Origin: Xiheimicrobium sp052034585
GTDB taxonomy: Bacteria; Myxococcota; Myxococcia; Myxococcales; Myxococcaceae
Direction of reading: 5' to 3'
Assembly (NCBI GenBank): GCA_052034585.1
Contig: JBPOIJ010000111.1
Coordinates: forward strand, 42,062 to 106,061
DNA length: 64,000 nt
Part shown: positions 46,434 through 56,230 of the stretch, piece after piece
Position numbering within the stretch: the stretch's first letter is position 1
Layout of the letters: each line of letters begins with the position of its first letter
Translations under genes and position numbers: made by a program
The notes under the pieces: generated by a model
The model's database searches: none
What the model was told of the DNA's origin: nothing
What the model saw: only the letters and a program-made list of their open reading frames with translations

Positions 46434-47278
46434 GTGACGACTACCTCTGGGACAAGAAGGGAGACGGCGCCCCCTCGACGAAGCAGCTCGAGTCGGTGCT
46501 CGGCGCCGCACGGTTCGCCGGCATGCGGCTTCCCCAGCCGCGTCGCCGCCGGTGGCCGGCGATCGTCGGTGGTGGGCTCCTCGCGCTCGCCGCGGCAGCG
46601 CTCTTCGTCGTCGTGACTCGCGGGAACCAGGTGACGATCGAGCTCGACGGAGTGACGCGCGTCCTCGCCCAAGGCGAGTGGCTGGAGCCCGACCAGCCGG
46701 CGACGCTCGCCTTGGCCCGAAAGATCGGAGTCGTCGAAGTGGCTCCGAACTCGCGACTGCGGCTGCTGCGCGCCGACGATCTGCAGCAGCGGCTCGAGCT
46801 CGAGCGCGGTTCGCTCCACGCGTTCGTGAACGCCCCTCCCCGGCTCTTCGTGGTGACAACCCCCGCCGGCCCGGCCGTCGATCTCGGCTGCGAGTACGAG
46901 CTCGAGGTCTTGGGGGATCGCTCGAACCACCTCCGGGTCCACAGCGGCATGGTGGAGCTCGCGGGCGATGGGCTGACGGTCACGGTCTACGCCGGCATGT
47001 GGACTCGCCAGGCCGCGAACGGACGCCCGCTGGTGGCGATCGACGATCGCGCGAGCCTGGCCTTCCTCTCCGCCGTGCTCCGCGTCGAGCGGGACGAAGG
47101 GGCCCTGCCGCTCATCCTCTCCCAAGCTGGCGTGCGCGACGGGGTCACCCTTCTTCAGCTCGCCGATCGGCTGCCCGCTCACCGCGCCGCGCTCGAGGCA
47201 CGGTTCGACGAGCTGGTCGGTGCGACACCCGGGGAAGCACGGCTTCAGGCGGCGCTGCGTCGGCGAAGCGCGCTCTGA
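46430..47278 (+). CDS. FecR-like membrane protein, probable anti-sigma factor
   Basis: 282 residues. GTG preceded by GGAGG seven bases upstream and overlapping the sigma stop by 4 bases. About 40 cytoplasmic residues end in RRRR, then one membrane helix (AIVGGGLLALAAAALFVVV). The outer part has FecR-type strands: VEVAPNSRLRLLRADD, LELERGSLHAFVNAP, FVVTTPAGPAVDLGCEYEL, RVHSGMVELAG. A helical C-terminus follows. FecR proteins receive an envelope signal and hold the partner sigma. No outer-membrane TonB receptor is nearby. Confidence 0.85.
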   Translation: MSDDYLWDKKGDGAPSTKQLESVLGAARFAGMRLPQPRRRRWPAIVGGGLLALAAAALFVVVTRGNQVTIELDGVTRVLAQGEWLEPDQPATLALARKIGVVEVAPNSRLRLLRADDLQQRLELERGSLHAFVNAPPRLFVVTTPAGPAVDLGCEYELEVLGDRSNHLRVHSGMVELAGDGLTVTVYAGMWTRQAANGRPLVAIDDRASLAFLSAVLRVERDEGALPLILSQAGVRDGVTLLQLADRLPAHRAALEARFDELVGATPGEARLQAALRRRSAL

Positions 47279-47318
47279 TCTTCTTGCACTCGCTGCAGCA
47301 CCGAAGTGTCCGCCTCAC

Positions 47319-48569
47319 ATGGGCTTTCTCGATCGGTTCTTTGGCGGTGTCCCGGATCAGAAGACGTTCGGCGCGATGGTCGTCGACTACATGAAGAAGG
47401 CCGGTGAGAGGCGGCCGATCAGCTTCGAAGAGCAACGCTTCCAGATCGTCGTCGGCACCCCCGGAGAGGCGATCAACGTCCTCTGGCTGGGCAACGGCTA
47501 CGAGGAGTTCAAGGTGCTGCCCAAGAAGGAGCGCGACGGCTTCTTCCAGCGCTACCACCCGACGACCTACGCCAACGTCGACGCGTTCGATCACAAGGAA
47601 TCGGCGCTCCACTGCCTGTTGCCGCGCCTTCGCGATCGGCTCTACCCGAACGTGCTCGCGATTCGCACCCGGCGGCAGCTCGGCGCCGCGATGAAGGAAG
47701 GCGCCACCCTTCCCTCGCTGCCCCACCGTGCGTTGGGCGAGGTGCTCGCAGCGAGCCTCTGCATCGATCTCCCAACGACGGTGATGGACTGCCTCGATCA
47801 GAACTACACGCGCTGGAGCTCCTCGCTCGACGAGCTGTGGCCGCAGGCGCTCGACAACCTGCGGGCGATCTCCAAGAAGCCGTTCAGCCAGCCCGCGCCA
47901 GGCGTCTACGTCTCTGACTTCATGGACTCGCACGATCCGGCGCGGCTGCTCCTGCCCGAGCTCATCGCGTCGCTGAAGGTGAAGGGCGCGCCCGTCGCGG
48001 GAGCCCCCAACCGGAACACGCTGATCGTCACCGGCTCGAACGACCCGGCCGGCCTCGACGAGTTCGTCACCCTGATGAAGATGGGCCTGAAGGACCCCAG
48101 GCCGGTCAGCTCGATGCCCTTGGTGCTCGGCGCCGATGGCTGGCTGCCGTTCGAGCCGAACGGGAGTTCGGCGGTGGAGAAGGAGCTCCGCATTCTCGCG
48201 GCGCAGTGCCGCGCGGGCCTGCACGACGATCAGAAGGCGACGCTCACCGAAGAGTTCGAGCGCACCGAACGCGACGTCTTCGTGGCCAGCTACAAGGTGG
48301 TGATGAACCAGGCAGGCGAGGTGATCACCTACGCGTCGTGGACCGAGGGCGTGCCCACCTTGCTGCCCAAGACGACCGATCTGATGCTCACCATTCTCGA
48401 CGGCGACAGCCCTGAGAACGCCGACGTCACTCGGGTCGCGTGGGACGACGTGATCGCGATCGCCGGTCACCGCCTCGTCGAGGAGCCCGGGCTCTGGCCG
48501 CCGCGCTGGCACGTCACCTCGTTTCCCTCCAAAGAGGAGATGAGCCGCCTCCGCGCGAAGGCGAAATGA
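47319..48569 (+). CDS. DUF1444-like hypothetical protein
   Basis: 416 residues, no signal peptide. The C-terminal half has PGVYVSDFMDSHDPARLLLPEL followed by APVAGAPNRNTLIVTGSND, which fits the DUF1444 (YtpQ-like) order of elements: an aspartate-centred strand and a 'vaiPnRdtLlv' strand. The N-terminal half (FQIVVGTPGEAINVLWLGNGYEEF) is also typical. The biochemical role of the family is unknown. It lies 40 bases after the FecR-like gene and may share its transcript. Confidence 0.7.
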   Translation: MGFLDRFFGGVPDQKTFGAMVVDYMKKAGERRPISFEEQRFQIVVGTPGEAINVLWLGNGYEEFKVLPKKERDGFFQRYHPTTYANVDAFDHKESALHCLLPRLRDRLYPNVLAIRTRRQLGAAMKEGATLPSLPHRALGEVLAASLCIDLPTTVMDCLDQNYTRWSSSLDELWPQALDNLRAISKKPFSQPAPGVYVSDFMDSHDPARLLLPELIASLKVKGAPVAGAPNRNTLIVTGSNDPAGLDEFVTLMKMGLKDPRPVSSMPLVLGADGWLPFEPNGSSAVEKELRILAAQCRAGLHDDQKATLTEEFERTERDVFVASYKVVMNQAGEVITYASWTEGVPTLLPKTTDLMLTILDGDSPENADVTRVAWDDVIAIAGHRLVEEPGLWPPRWHVTSFPSKEEMSRLRAKAK

Positions 48570-48644
48570 ATGAGCGATCAGCTCGGGGGCACTTGAAGCC
48601 GAAACCCGAGTCCTGCTAGCCGCCTGCGCGCCCCGTCCCACCTC

Positions 48645-48660
48645 TGGCACGGTTCGCGCA
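48645..48660 (+). promoter_or_regulatory. Possible sigma-54 promoter upstream of the outer-membrane gene
   Basis: TGGCAC (48645-48650), five bases, then GCGCA keeps the invariant GG and GC at the correct 12-base spacing. The -12 element is GCGC instead of TTGC. The ATG at 48676 is close, so the leader would be very short. Sigma-54 control is common in Myxococcota. Confidence 0.3.
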
Positions 48661-48675
48661 CACGGGCGGCCACGC

Positions 48676-49755
48676 ATGCGTCATCTCGGCACCTTCTCGC
48701 CAGTTCGTTCGGTTGGATCAAAGAATCTCGTTGGTTTGGTGCTCGTTGCCACCGTTACTTTGGTGGCGGCCGCCCAACCCGCCGCGACCGGGTTGTCCGG
48801 AGCGCAAGTCCTCTCGGACTCTGGGAAAAATTCCGAGCGGCCAGCCTGGCGCGGCACCTCGGTCAACTACAGCCACAACCTCGGAGTGATGACGCTCGCT
48901 CCGGGCGCCGACCCCTTCTACGACCCGACCTGGAGCCACCGTCTCGGCCTGTTCCCCGAGTGGCACTTCGGCGATCTGATCACCCTGCGCGGCCGCTTCT
49001 TCCTCTCGCAGGAGTTCACCGCCTCCGACACCACGCGCTACCGCAACGAGGTCGAGCTCTCCGATCTGTGGCTCGACACCGCGTGGAGCGGCCTCACCGA
49101 AAAGCACAGCGGCCTTCACCTCGGCGCTGACGTGCGCCTCACCCTCCCGACCTCGAAGGCCTCGCAAGCGCAGTCGCGCATTCTCACCCTGGGCCCCTCG
49201 CTCAACCTCTCGCGCCGCTTCAACGTGCTCTCGGGGCTGACGCTCATCTACAGCGCGCGCTTCACCTGGCGCTTCAACCGCTTCGCCACCCGCCAGAACC
49301 AGGGCCCGACGATCGGCGCCTGCGGTGACGTGCGCTCGCTCGAGTGCATCGACTTCATCAACACTGGCGTGCGCAACCCGCAGTTCGATCTCTTCCACGG
49401 CCCGGTGGTGAGCTTCTCGCCGCACCCGAAGGTGGAGATCTCGACCAGCTTCCTCATGCAGCGCGCCTGGCTCCCGCCGCTCGCCGCCGTGCCCGCGGAG
49501 CTGAGCAACGGCTCGACGCAGCTCACCGCTGGCACCGACGTCGCAACGCGCGATCTCATCGTGTACTCGTTGTCCGTTTCCTACCAGGCGTTCAAGCCCG
49601 TCGGCTTCTCGTTCGGCGCGTGGACGTTCTCTTCCCAGCTCGGCGAGAACGGTCGGTACCAGTTCCCGCTCTTCAACCGCAACACCACGCTGTACCTCGA
49701 CGCCACCTTCGATCTCGAAGGCGCGGTGGCGAGCTTCCGCAAGGAGAAGTCATGA
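48676..49755 (+). CDS. Outer-membrane protein candidate paired with a metalloprotease
   Basis: 359 residues. Signal peptide LVGLVLVATVTLVAAAQ. The mature part is made of amphipathic strands with aromatic girdles (LGLFPEWHFGDLITLRGRFFLS, IYSARFTWRFNRFA, LIVYSLSVSYQAFKPVGFSFGAW). The end is charged (FRKEKS), without a terminal Phe, so a barrel is likely but the BAM signal is atypical. The family is not recognised. The stop overlaps the start of the metalloprotease gene (ATGA), so both are made together. Confidence 0.7.
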   Translation: MRHLGTFSPVRSVGSKNLVGLVLVATVTLVAAAQPAATGLSGAQVLSDSGKNSERPAWRGTSVNYSHNLGVMTLAPGADPFYDPTWSHRLGLFPEWHFGDLITLRGRFFLSQEFTASDTTRYRNEVELSDLWLDTAWSGLTEKHSGLHLGADVRLTLPTSKASQAQSRILTLGPSLNLSRRFNVLSGLTLIYSARFTWRFNRFATRQNQGPTIGACGDVRSLECIDFINTGVRNPQFDLFHGPVVSFSPHPKVEISTSFLMQRAWLPPLAAVPAELSNGSTQLTAGTDVATRDLIVYSLSVSYQAFKPVGFSFGAWTFSSQLGENGRYQFPLFNRNTTLYLDATFDLEGAVASFRKEKS

Positions 49756-52700
49756 ACGTCCGTATCGTCGCGCTGGCTGCGTTGGCCGTCTCGTGTGCGC
49801 AGCAGCAACCTCCGATCAGCCGCGTGCAGCCCGACGCGCTCGACAAGTCCTTCTTCGTTGGAAAGGACTACCTGAAGACCGACGACGATCCGGAGTTCTA
49901 CAGCCAGGCGACCCTCGTCGACGTCGGCTATGGCGCCGCGCAAGACGGCCTCTTCACCAGCACCTACGCGCAGCCGATGACGCGCGTGAAGTGGACGGTG
50001 ACCGAAGATCTCCTCATCGCGCGGCTCGCCTACGAGCGCATCGCCGGCTCCGACGGCAAGGGCGTCGGCAAGGCCACCAACGACGGCATCGTGGTCGCGG
50101 CCTACGCCATCAAGAGCCACTTCGACATCAAGCGCGACTACAACGCGCAGACCGGCGAAGAGACCAACGTGATCGAGGAGAACACCGTCGATCGCCCCTG
50201 GCACCAGCGCCAGTTCATCCGCGTCGACTGGTCGAAGAACCTGTCGACCGACAACTACGACTTCGACACCCTCTCGCAGCTCGGCGTCTACGGCGGCATC
50301 AGCTACGAGCCGCTCGCCTACGCGGTGCAGAACCCGGGTGACGACGACGCGCCCCACGTCGACGCGGAGGGTGGCTACCTCGACGTCACCAACAAGGCCT
50401 TCGCCAAGCCCCAGCTCGTCGATCTGTCCTCGCTCGGCGGCGGCGTGATGCCGGCCTGCTACTTCGACGCGGACATCACCGGTGGGGTGAGCCCGGCCGC
50501 GCAGTGCTCGCCCGTCGAGCTCACCATTCGCACCGCCTTCCGCAAGGTGACGGACACCGACTACGAGCCGGCCGACTGGGACGGCGATCGTTTCAAGGCC
50601 TTCGGCGCCTTCACCACCGAGCGCTCCGGCTATGCGCGTGACTACGGCATGACGGACACCCAGTGGCACCGCTTCATCAACCGCTACAACCTCTGGGAAA
50701 AGAGCCACTACTACGCCGACGAGAACGCGAAGACGGGCGCGGTGCAGTGCTTCACGCCCACCAGCACCCCGGCCGGCAAGGACCCGCACCGCGACGACGA
50801 CAAGGACGGCACCGAAGACGAGTGCGCCGCCGTCGGCCGCGGCAGCCGCTGCGACACCTTCAGCCAGAAGTGCACCCTGCCCTATCGCGATCGCACCCCG
50901 AAGGCGGTGGTGTGGTTCTACGGCGACGGCTCGCACCCCGACTTCTTCGAGCCCACCCGCGAGGCCGCCCATGAGTGGGACGTGGCGCTGCGCTCCTCGA
51001 TCATGACCGCGCGCTATGCCGAGTGCCTCAAGACGAAGGGCACCGACTGTGACGCCAAGTACCCCGTGTACACCGGCCAGCAGGACGACAACGACGACGC
51101 CATCGCGCTCGCCAAGGAAGTCGACGACTGCCGCGCTGGGCTGGTGGGCCGCACCGACTGCGAGGCCCTCGCCGACACCATCGGCGCGGCGCGTGGCTAC
51201 TCCGCGGGCGTGATCGCGCTCGCCAAGCTCCCCGAGGCCGTCGTCCTCTGTCACTCGCCCGTCGAGGCGATGGATCCTGCGCAGTGCGGCTCCAGCCGGC
51301 TGCCCGAGCAGTACACCGCCCGTGACTGCTTCGAGGCCACCGAGGCCGGCAACCACGAGCTGATGAAGACCTGCAACACCGCGCTGCGGGCGCGCCGCGG
51401 CGACATTCGTTTCCACCAGGTCAACGCGATCGTCACCCCGCAGACCCCCTCACCGTGGGGCATCATGGTCGACGCCGACGATCCGCTGACTGGTGAGAAG
51501 GTCGCTGCCTCGATCAACGTGTGGAGCCACGTCACCGATCTCTGGAGCCAGGGCGTCGTCGACACCGCGCGCTACATCCGCGGCGAGCTGTCCACCGCCG
51601 ACGTCACCGAGGGCACCTACGTTCGCGACTGGGCGTCGGCCGCCGAGGCGGCGTCGACCAAGGGCACGCTCCCGACGATGACCGACGATCAGCGGCTCGC
51701 GATGCTGGGCAAGCTGACCAAGGGCCGTGCCTTCTCGAAGGTCGAGCTCGAGGCCTTCCAGAACTCGCCCCTCTTCACCCAGATCCACCAGCTCGAGAAG
51801 GACGTGCGCGAGGTGAAGGCCGACCTGCTCGCGCCCTCGGCGAACAAGCCGATCTACGAGGCCCGCCGCAGGCGCGCGCTCAACACCGCGACCGAGGCGG
51901 CGCTCACCACCAAGATGTTCCAGTCTTACGCCGGCAAGGCCGGGCAGCTCTCGAGCCAGGCGATGGCCGAGTTCGCCTCGCCGCTGCGGGGTGCGAACCC
52001 GAGCCTCCAGCGCGATCTGTACAACAAGCGCGAGCTGATGCTCGCCGAGCGCGGCGCCTGCGTGATGAACGAGGCCCCAGCCCCCCTGGGCATCGCGAAC
52101 CTGGCCGCAGCCCTCGAGGAGAAGTTCGGCCGCTTCGACAAGAACAACTCGAAGGGTGATCAGCTGGCCCGCGGCGAGCGCATGCGCCAGTACGTCGCCC
52201 AGCGCGCGCACTACGCGGTGGTGACCCACGAGATGGGCCACTCGATCGGCCTGCGGCACAACTTCGTCAGCTCGGCCGACCCCCTCAACTACCGCCCGCA
52301 GTACTGGCAGCTGCGTACCGACAACGGCACCAACACCCGCCAGTGCACCACCCTCGACCCGACCGGCTCGTGCGTGGGCCCGCGCTACTTCGACGTGATC
52401 AACGAGAACGAGAAGTCGCAGCTGCTGCCCATGTTCATGCAGTCGTCGACGATGGACTACGCGGGTGAGACGACCCAAGACCTGCTCGGCCTGGGCGCCT
52501 ATGACTTCGCCGCGGCGCGCATGTTCTACGGCGACGTGGTGGCGATCTCCGACTCGTCCGACATCACCGCCAACACGGCGAAGGGCGCCGGGCTCCTCGA
52601 CAAGCTCGACAACTTCGGCGGCATCTTGGGCCTCAAGTACGGCATCGGGAACCGCGCCACCGCGCCGACCGACACCAACCCGATCCACTACACCGAGCTG

Positions 52701-54470
52701 CAGCGCTACTACCGGCTCGTCACCAGCTGCCGAGAGGTCGACCCGCTCACCTTCAAGCCCAGCACCTGGAACGAGGAGAAGATGGGCAAGTGGCACCCGC
52801 TGCTCGACGGCTTGATCGTCAAGGTGGGCGGCAAGTTCACCCGCTGCCGCCAGCTGCCCGTCGACTACGTCAGCTGGACGGGCCTCAAGGGTGGCCAGAG
52901 CATCGGCCGTGGAGGCCCCGCAGTCACCGCCGATGGCCGGGTGCGCTTCCCCTACGGGTTCGCGACCGATCGCTGGGCCGATCTCGGCAACCTCTCGGTC
53001 TACCGCCACGACAACGGCGCCGACGCGTACGAGCTGTTCGACTTCTTGATCACCCAGCAGGAGGTCAACCACATCTTCGACAGCTACCGTCGCGGCCGCC
53101 AGAGCTTCACCGTGCGCGGCTCGGTGAACCGCTCGTTGAGTCGCTACAACGAGAAGCTCCGCGACGCGGCGAAGGGCTTGGGCCTCATGGCGAACATCTA
53201 CCGGGACTTCGCTCAGGCCCAGGGCTACGACTACCAGACGCTCTGGCCGTACATCGGGGCCTCGTCGTTCAGCGACAACCTGATGGTGTCGGCGATGGGC
53301 TTCGATCACTTCGCGCGGCAGCTCGCGCGGCCGGAGTCGGGTCCCCACTCGCTCGAGACCCTCGACGGGGTGCAGGTGCTCCGCAGCAACGCCGACGCGC
53401 CAGGCAACACGGGCATGCCGGTGATCACCGTGCCGAACGGCGCCACCGGGTACTTCGGCAACGTGGCCTTCGGTGGCCGCCCGATGGAGAACGCGCTGGC
53501 GACCGACAAGGGCGAGTACAACGCCGAGTACACGGTCAACGCGGGCAGCTATTACGAGAAGGCGTACACCGCGATGCTGATGACGGAGTCGGTCGACAAC
53601 TTCATCTCCGACAGCCGCCGCGACTTCCTCGACGCCCGCTACCGCTCGGTGTCGATCGCCGACGTCTTCCCCGACGGCTACCGCCGCTGGCTCGGCAACA
53701 ACCTGACCGGCGACGTGGCCCTCAAGGGCATGCGCATGGCGATGGCGAACGGCAAGCCGATGTCGGACGCGACGGGCTTCCCCTCGCAGGGCATGGGTCA
53801 CGTCGCGTGGACCGGCGCCGAGGTGAGCTCGTGCTTCACCACCAGCGACTCGCTCGAGTGCTCGGCTGCGGCGCCGCAGAACACCGCCGTCGTCGACCCG
53901 CAGGTCGGCTGGGAGCAGCAGAAGTTCCTCATCGCCTACACCCTGCTCTACCTGCCCGAGAACCAGCAGCAGACCTGGCTCAACCAGATGGGCATCTGGG
54001 AGATCGGCTCCGACACCGACCCCGGCTTCCAGAACCGCATCGAGCTGCACCTCCCCGACGGCAAGGTGTACGTCGCCAAGACGTTCGGGACCGAGACCGT
54101 CCTCGGCAAGAAGGTGCAGAAGGGCGTCGCGGCCCGCATGCTCCAGTGGGCCAACGAGCTGCTGGCGAAGGCCTACGTGACCGACGCGGGCCCCGACAAG
54201 GACAACGACGGCACCCCCGACTGGTACCTCCCGCGGGTGATCAACGGCAACGTTCGGGTGAAGTTCGACCCGTCGATCCAGGTGGTGAAGGAAGACGGCT
54301 CGCTCGGCTCGGGCCGCCCGGGCTGTGACGCGGGCGACAACTCCGAGTGCACCTGCACCTCGAACAAGGCCTGCATCGATCTCTCGAAGTACGAAGAGGT
54401 GCCGTTCTTCATGCGGCAGGCGATGCGCGACTACGGCGTGGCCGACCCGAGCATGCGCGGCCTGCACTGA
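49752..54470 (+). CDS. Very large zinc-dependent metalloprotease lipoprotein
   Basis: 1572 residues. Lipoprotein-type signal MNVRIVALAALAVSCA. The metal site VVTHEMGHSIGLRHNF lies at residue 826 (52227-52241) and has the extended HExxHxxGxxH form of metzincins. A downstream Met-turn candidate is SSTMDYAGE. The N-terminal third holds beta domains. An aspartate-rich calcium-like run occurs at HRDDDKDGTEDEC, and another (DAGPDKDNDGTPDWY) near the end. It resembles the large surface metalloproteases annotated only as zinc-dependent metalloproteases in myxobacteria. Probable role: extracellular protein breakdown or envelope processing. Confidence 0.85.
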   Translation: MNVRIVALAALAVSCAQQQPPISRVQPDALDKSFFVGKDYLKTDDDPEFYSQATLVDVGYGAAQDGLFTSTYAQPMTRVKWTVTEDLLIARLAYERIAGSDGKGVGKATNDGIVVAAYAIKSHFDIKRDYNAQTGEETNVIEENTVDRPWHQRQFIRVDWSKNLSTDNYDFDTLSQLGVYGGISYEPLAYAVQNPGDDDAPHVDAEGGYLDVTNKAFAKPQLVDLSSLGGGVMPACYFDADITGGVSPAAQCSPVELTIRTAFRKVTDTDYEPADWDGDRFKAFGAFTTERSGYARDYGMTDTQWHRFINRYNLWEKSHYYADENAKTGAVQCFTPTSTPAGKDPHRDDDKDGTEDECAAVGRGSRCDTFSQKCTLPYRDRTPKAVVWFYGDGSHPDFFEPTREAAHEWDVALRSSIMTARYAECLKTKGTDCDAKYPVYTGQQDDNDDAIALAKEVDDCRAGLVGRTDCEALADTIGAARGYSAGVIALAKLPEAVVLCHSPVEAMDPAQCGSSRLPEQYTARDCFEATEAGNHELMKTCNTALRARRGDIRFHQVNAIVTPQTPSPWGIMVDADDPLTGEKVAASINVWSHVTDLWSQGVVDTARYIRGELSTADVTEGTYVRDWASAAEAASTKGTLPTMTDDQRLAMLGKLTKGRAFSKVELEAFQNSPLFTQIHQLEKDVREVKADLLAPSANKPIYEARRRRALNTATEAALTTKMFQSYAGKAGQLSSQAMAEFASPLRGANPSLQRDLYNKRELMLAERGACVMNEAPAPLGIANLAAALEEKFGRFDKNNSKGDQLARGERMRQYVAQRAHYAVVTHEMGHSIGLRHNFVSSADPLNYRPQYWQLRTDNGTNTRQCTTLDPTGSCVGPRYFDVINENEKSQLLPMFMQSSTMDYAGETTQDLLGLGAYDFAAARMFYGDVVAISDSSDITANTAKGAGLLDKLDNFGGILGLKYGIGNRATAPTDTNPIHYTELQRYYRLVTSCREVDPLTFKPSTWNEEKMGKWHPLLDGLIVKVGGKFTRCRQLPVDYVSWTGLKGGQSIGRGGPAVTADGRVRFPYGFATDRWADLGNLSVYRHDNGADAYELFDFLITQQEVNHIFDSYRRGRQSFTVRGSVNRSLSRYNEKLRDAAKGLGLMANIYRDFAQAQGYDYQTLWPYIGASSFSDNLMVSAMGFDHFARQLARPESGPHSLETLDGVQVLRSNADAPGNTGMPVITVPNGATGYFGNVAFGGRPMENALATDKGEYNAEYTVNAGSYYEKAYTAMLMTESVDNFISDSRRDFLDARYRSVSIADVFPDGYRRWLGNNLTGDVALKGMRMAMANGKPMSDATGFPSQGMGHVAWTGAEVSSCFTTSDSLECSAAAPQNTAVVDPQVGWEQQKFLIAYTLLYLPENQQQTWLNQMGIWEIGSDTDPGFQNRIELHLPDGKVYVAKTFGTETVLGKKVQKGVAARMLQWANELLAKAYVTDAGPDKDNDGTPDWYLPRVINGNVRVKFDPSIQVVKEDGSLGSGRPGCDAGDNSECTCTSNKACIDLSKYEEVPFFMRQAMRDYGVADPSMRGLH

Positions 54471-54480
54471 TCGACCGCTC

Positions 54481-54521
54481 GCCCGGTCGAGTCGTTCCTT
54501 CCGGAGCGACTCAGGCCGGGC
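54481..54521 (+). terminator. Terminator after the metalloprotease gene
   Basis: GCCCGG...GAGTCG...TCC pairs with GGA...CGACTC...CCGGGC over 41 bases, with small bulges. A T-rich stretch (TTCGTTTTCC) follows 20 bases later at 54541. The stem begins 10 bases after the stop. Confidence 0.55.
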
Positions 54522-54586
54522 GCCGATTGGGTCGGGCCGCTTCGTTTTCCTTGCACGAATCGGCGCTTGGGCGCATCCCCGCAGGA

Positions 54587-56215
54587 ATGGTCGCCTCTCT
54601 CGTCGCGTCCCTCGTCCTCGCCGGATCGAACTCGCCCGAACGGGCGCTCGAGCGGACGAAGGAGGAGATCCTCCTCAAGCTGAACGTGCGCTGTGGGAGC
54701 TCGATCACCGTTCGCTACGACGGAGACTCGCTGCGCCAGCACAACAAGGACATCGCGTACGATCAGACCGGCGGTGACCGGGAGTGCAACGAGCCGCTCC
54801 GCTACCTCTGGGCGCTCTGCGGCTCCGACGAGGGGAAGGCGATCGTTCGGCGCTCCGAGGTTCGCGAGCTCGTCTGCCGGGGCACCCCCAAGGCCGTCGG
54901 CTCGCTCTCGTTCGACAAGGGCGTGATCACGGTGGAGCGAGCGTTCGAGGAACGCGACTCGTTCCTCCGAGCGCGCAAGCAGTTCGAGGCGGCGTTCAAG
55001 ACGAAGCTGACGACGCTCCAGCCCGACCCCTACTACGACGAAGCCTGGTCGGCCTTCCGCCAGGAAGAGAACCCGGTGCTGAGCACCACCGACTTCTGCC
55101 TGGTGAACGGCGAGAAGAAGGCCTTCGACTGGTCGATCGCCGATCAGAGCGCGGTGCTCAACGCGAGCCCGACGGTGAAGTGCTTCGAAGGCGGCAAGCT
55201 GGTGATCGAGCTCACCATCAAGAACCGGAAGAAGACCGGCCTGCTCACGATCGCACGCGACGACTTTCGCCGACGAACGATGCTGGTCGACGATCGCCCG
55301 AACGGCCTCGAGGAGGCGTTCGACAAGGGTGTCCTCCAGAGCCAGACGACCTGGAAGGCTGGCGAGCGGGTGATCAGCAAGGAGCTGTACCCGACCGGGA
55401 AGCTGCACCGCTACTGGAGGCAGCTGCCTGGCACGCAGGTCTCGCTCGAGCTGCGCGAGGACGGCAAGGTGCTCGGGCTGTCCTGCGCGCCGGAGGTGAA
55501 GGACGACGAGGTGCTCCGGAGCTGGTGCGGGTTCGGCGGGGAGAAGACGGTCGAGGTCTACGACGGCACCAACGCGATCTCGGTGATCCTCACCCACCGC
55601 GACGGCAAACGAGTGCGCGAGCAGCCGGGCGCCAGCCGTTACGGCTCCCGGAGCGCCGTGGGCTTCGTCGACGGCGAACGCGACGGCGAAGAGCGGGTGA
55701 CCCGCGACGACGGGACGCTCGAGCGGACGATCAGCTGGAAGCGAGGCAAGAAGACGGGCGTCGAGCGCGAGTACGGGAAGGACGGGAAGAAGGTCATCGC
55801 CGAGACGAGCTGGCGGGAGGACGACCTCGAGCGCCGGATCGAGTACTTCCTCAATGGGAACAAGAAGCTCGAAGACGTGCGCGACGGGCAGACGCGAAAG
55901 GTGGTGCGTTCCTTCGATCTCGGCGGCGTGGAGCGCTCCGAGGCCTTCGTGAGCTGCCGCCGCCCGTACGGTGAACCCTGGTGCGAAGACGGGCTCGCGA
56001 CCTCGTTCTACGAAGGTGGCCAGAAGCGAAGCGAGACGGTGTTCAAGAACGGCGAGCGGCTGAGCTCGCGCAGTTGGTACCCGAACGGCCGCCTCGAGTC
56101 GGCGGAAGCCTTCGAAGCGGGGCGGCTCTCGACCCGCGTGGCGTACTTCCCCGACGGAGGGGTGGCGGCCGACGAGGCCTTCGAAGAGGACGGGTCTCGC
56201 CGGCTGAAGCGCTGA
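54587..56215 (+). CDS. YwqK/MORN-like repeat protein, probably exported
   Basis: 542 residues. A short hydrophobic start (MVASLVASLVLAGS) may be a signal peptide. The second half is built of repeats of the 'yYenGklkse..fknGk' type: GKLHRYWRQLPG, EYGKDGKKVIAETSW, EYFLNGNKKLEDV, SFYEGGQKRSETVFKNGER, WYPNGRLESAEAFEAGR, YFPDGGVAADEAFEEDG. Such YwqK/MORN-variant repeats form beta-solenoids and occur in antitoxin-like and surface proteins. The first half has several Cys residues and no known domain. Confidence 0.72.
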   Translation: MVASLVASLVLAGSNSPERALERTKEEILLKLNVRCGSSITVRYDGDSLRQHNKDIAYDQTGGDRECNEPLRYLWALCGSDEGKAIVRRSEVRELVCRGTPKAVGSLSFDKGVITVERAFEERDSFLRARKQFEAAFKTKLTTLQPDPYYDEAWSAFRQEENPVLSTTDFCLVNGEKKAFDWSIADQSAVLNASPTVKCFEGGKLVIELTIKNRKKTGLLTIARDDFRRRTMLVDDRPNGLEEAFDKGVLQSQTTWKAGERVISKELYPTGKLHRYWRQLPGTQVSLELREDGKVLGLSCAPEVKDDEVLRSWCGFGGEKTVEVYDGTNAISVILTHRDGKRVREQPGASRYGSRSAVGFVDGERDGEERVTRDDGTLERTISWKRGKKTGVEREYGKDGKKVIAETSWREDDLERRIEYFLNGNKKLEDVRDGQTRKVVRSFDLGGVERSEAFVSCRRPYGEPWCEDGLATSFYEGGQKRSETVFKNGERLSSRSWYPNGRLESAEAFEAGRLSTRVAYFPDGGVAADEAFEEDGSRRLKR

Positions 56216-56230
56216 GCAGGCCCGGGTCGA

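Noticed and set aside
48582..48610. CTCGGG/CCCGAG pairing as terminator of the DUF1444-like gene
   Set aside because: The loop is 17 bases and no T-run follows; a 6-bp match with that spacing is likely by chance in this composition.
51450..54467. Very long open frame opposite the metalloprotease
   Set aside because: Antisense codon shadow; composition is Val/Arg/His-rich without motifs, while the plus strand carries HExxHxxGxxH.
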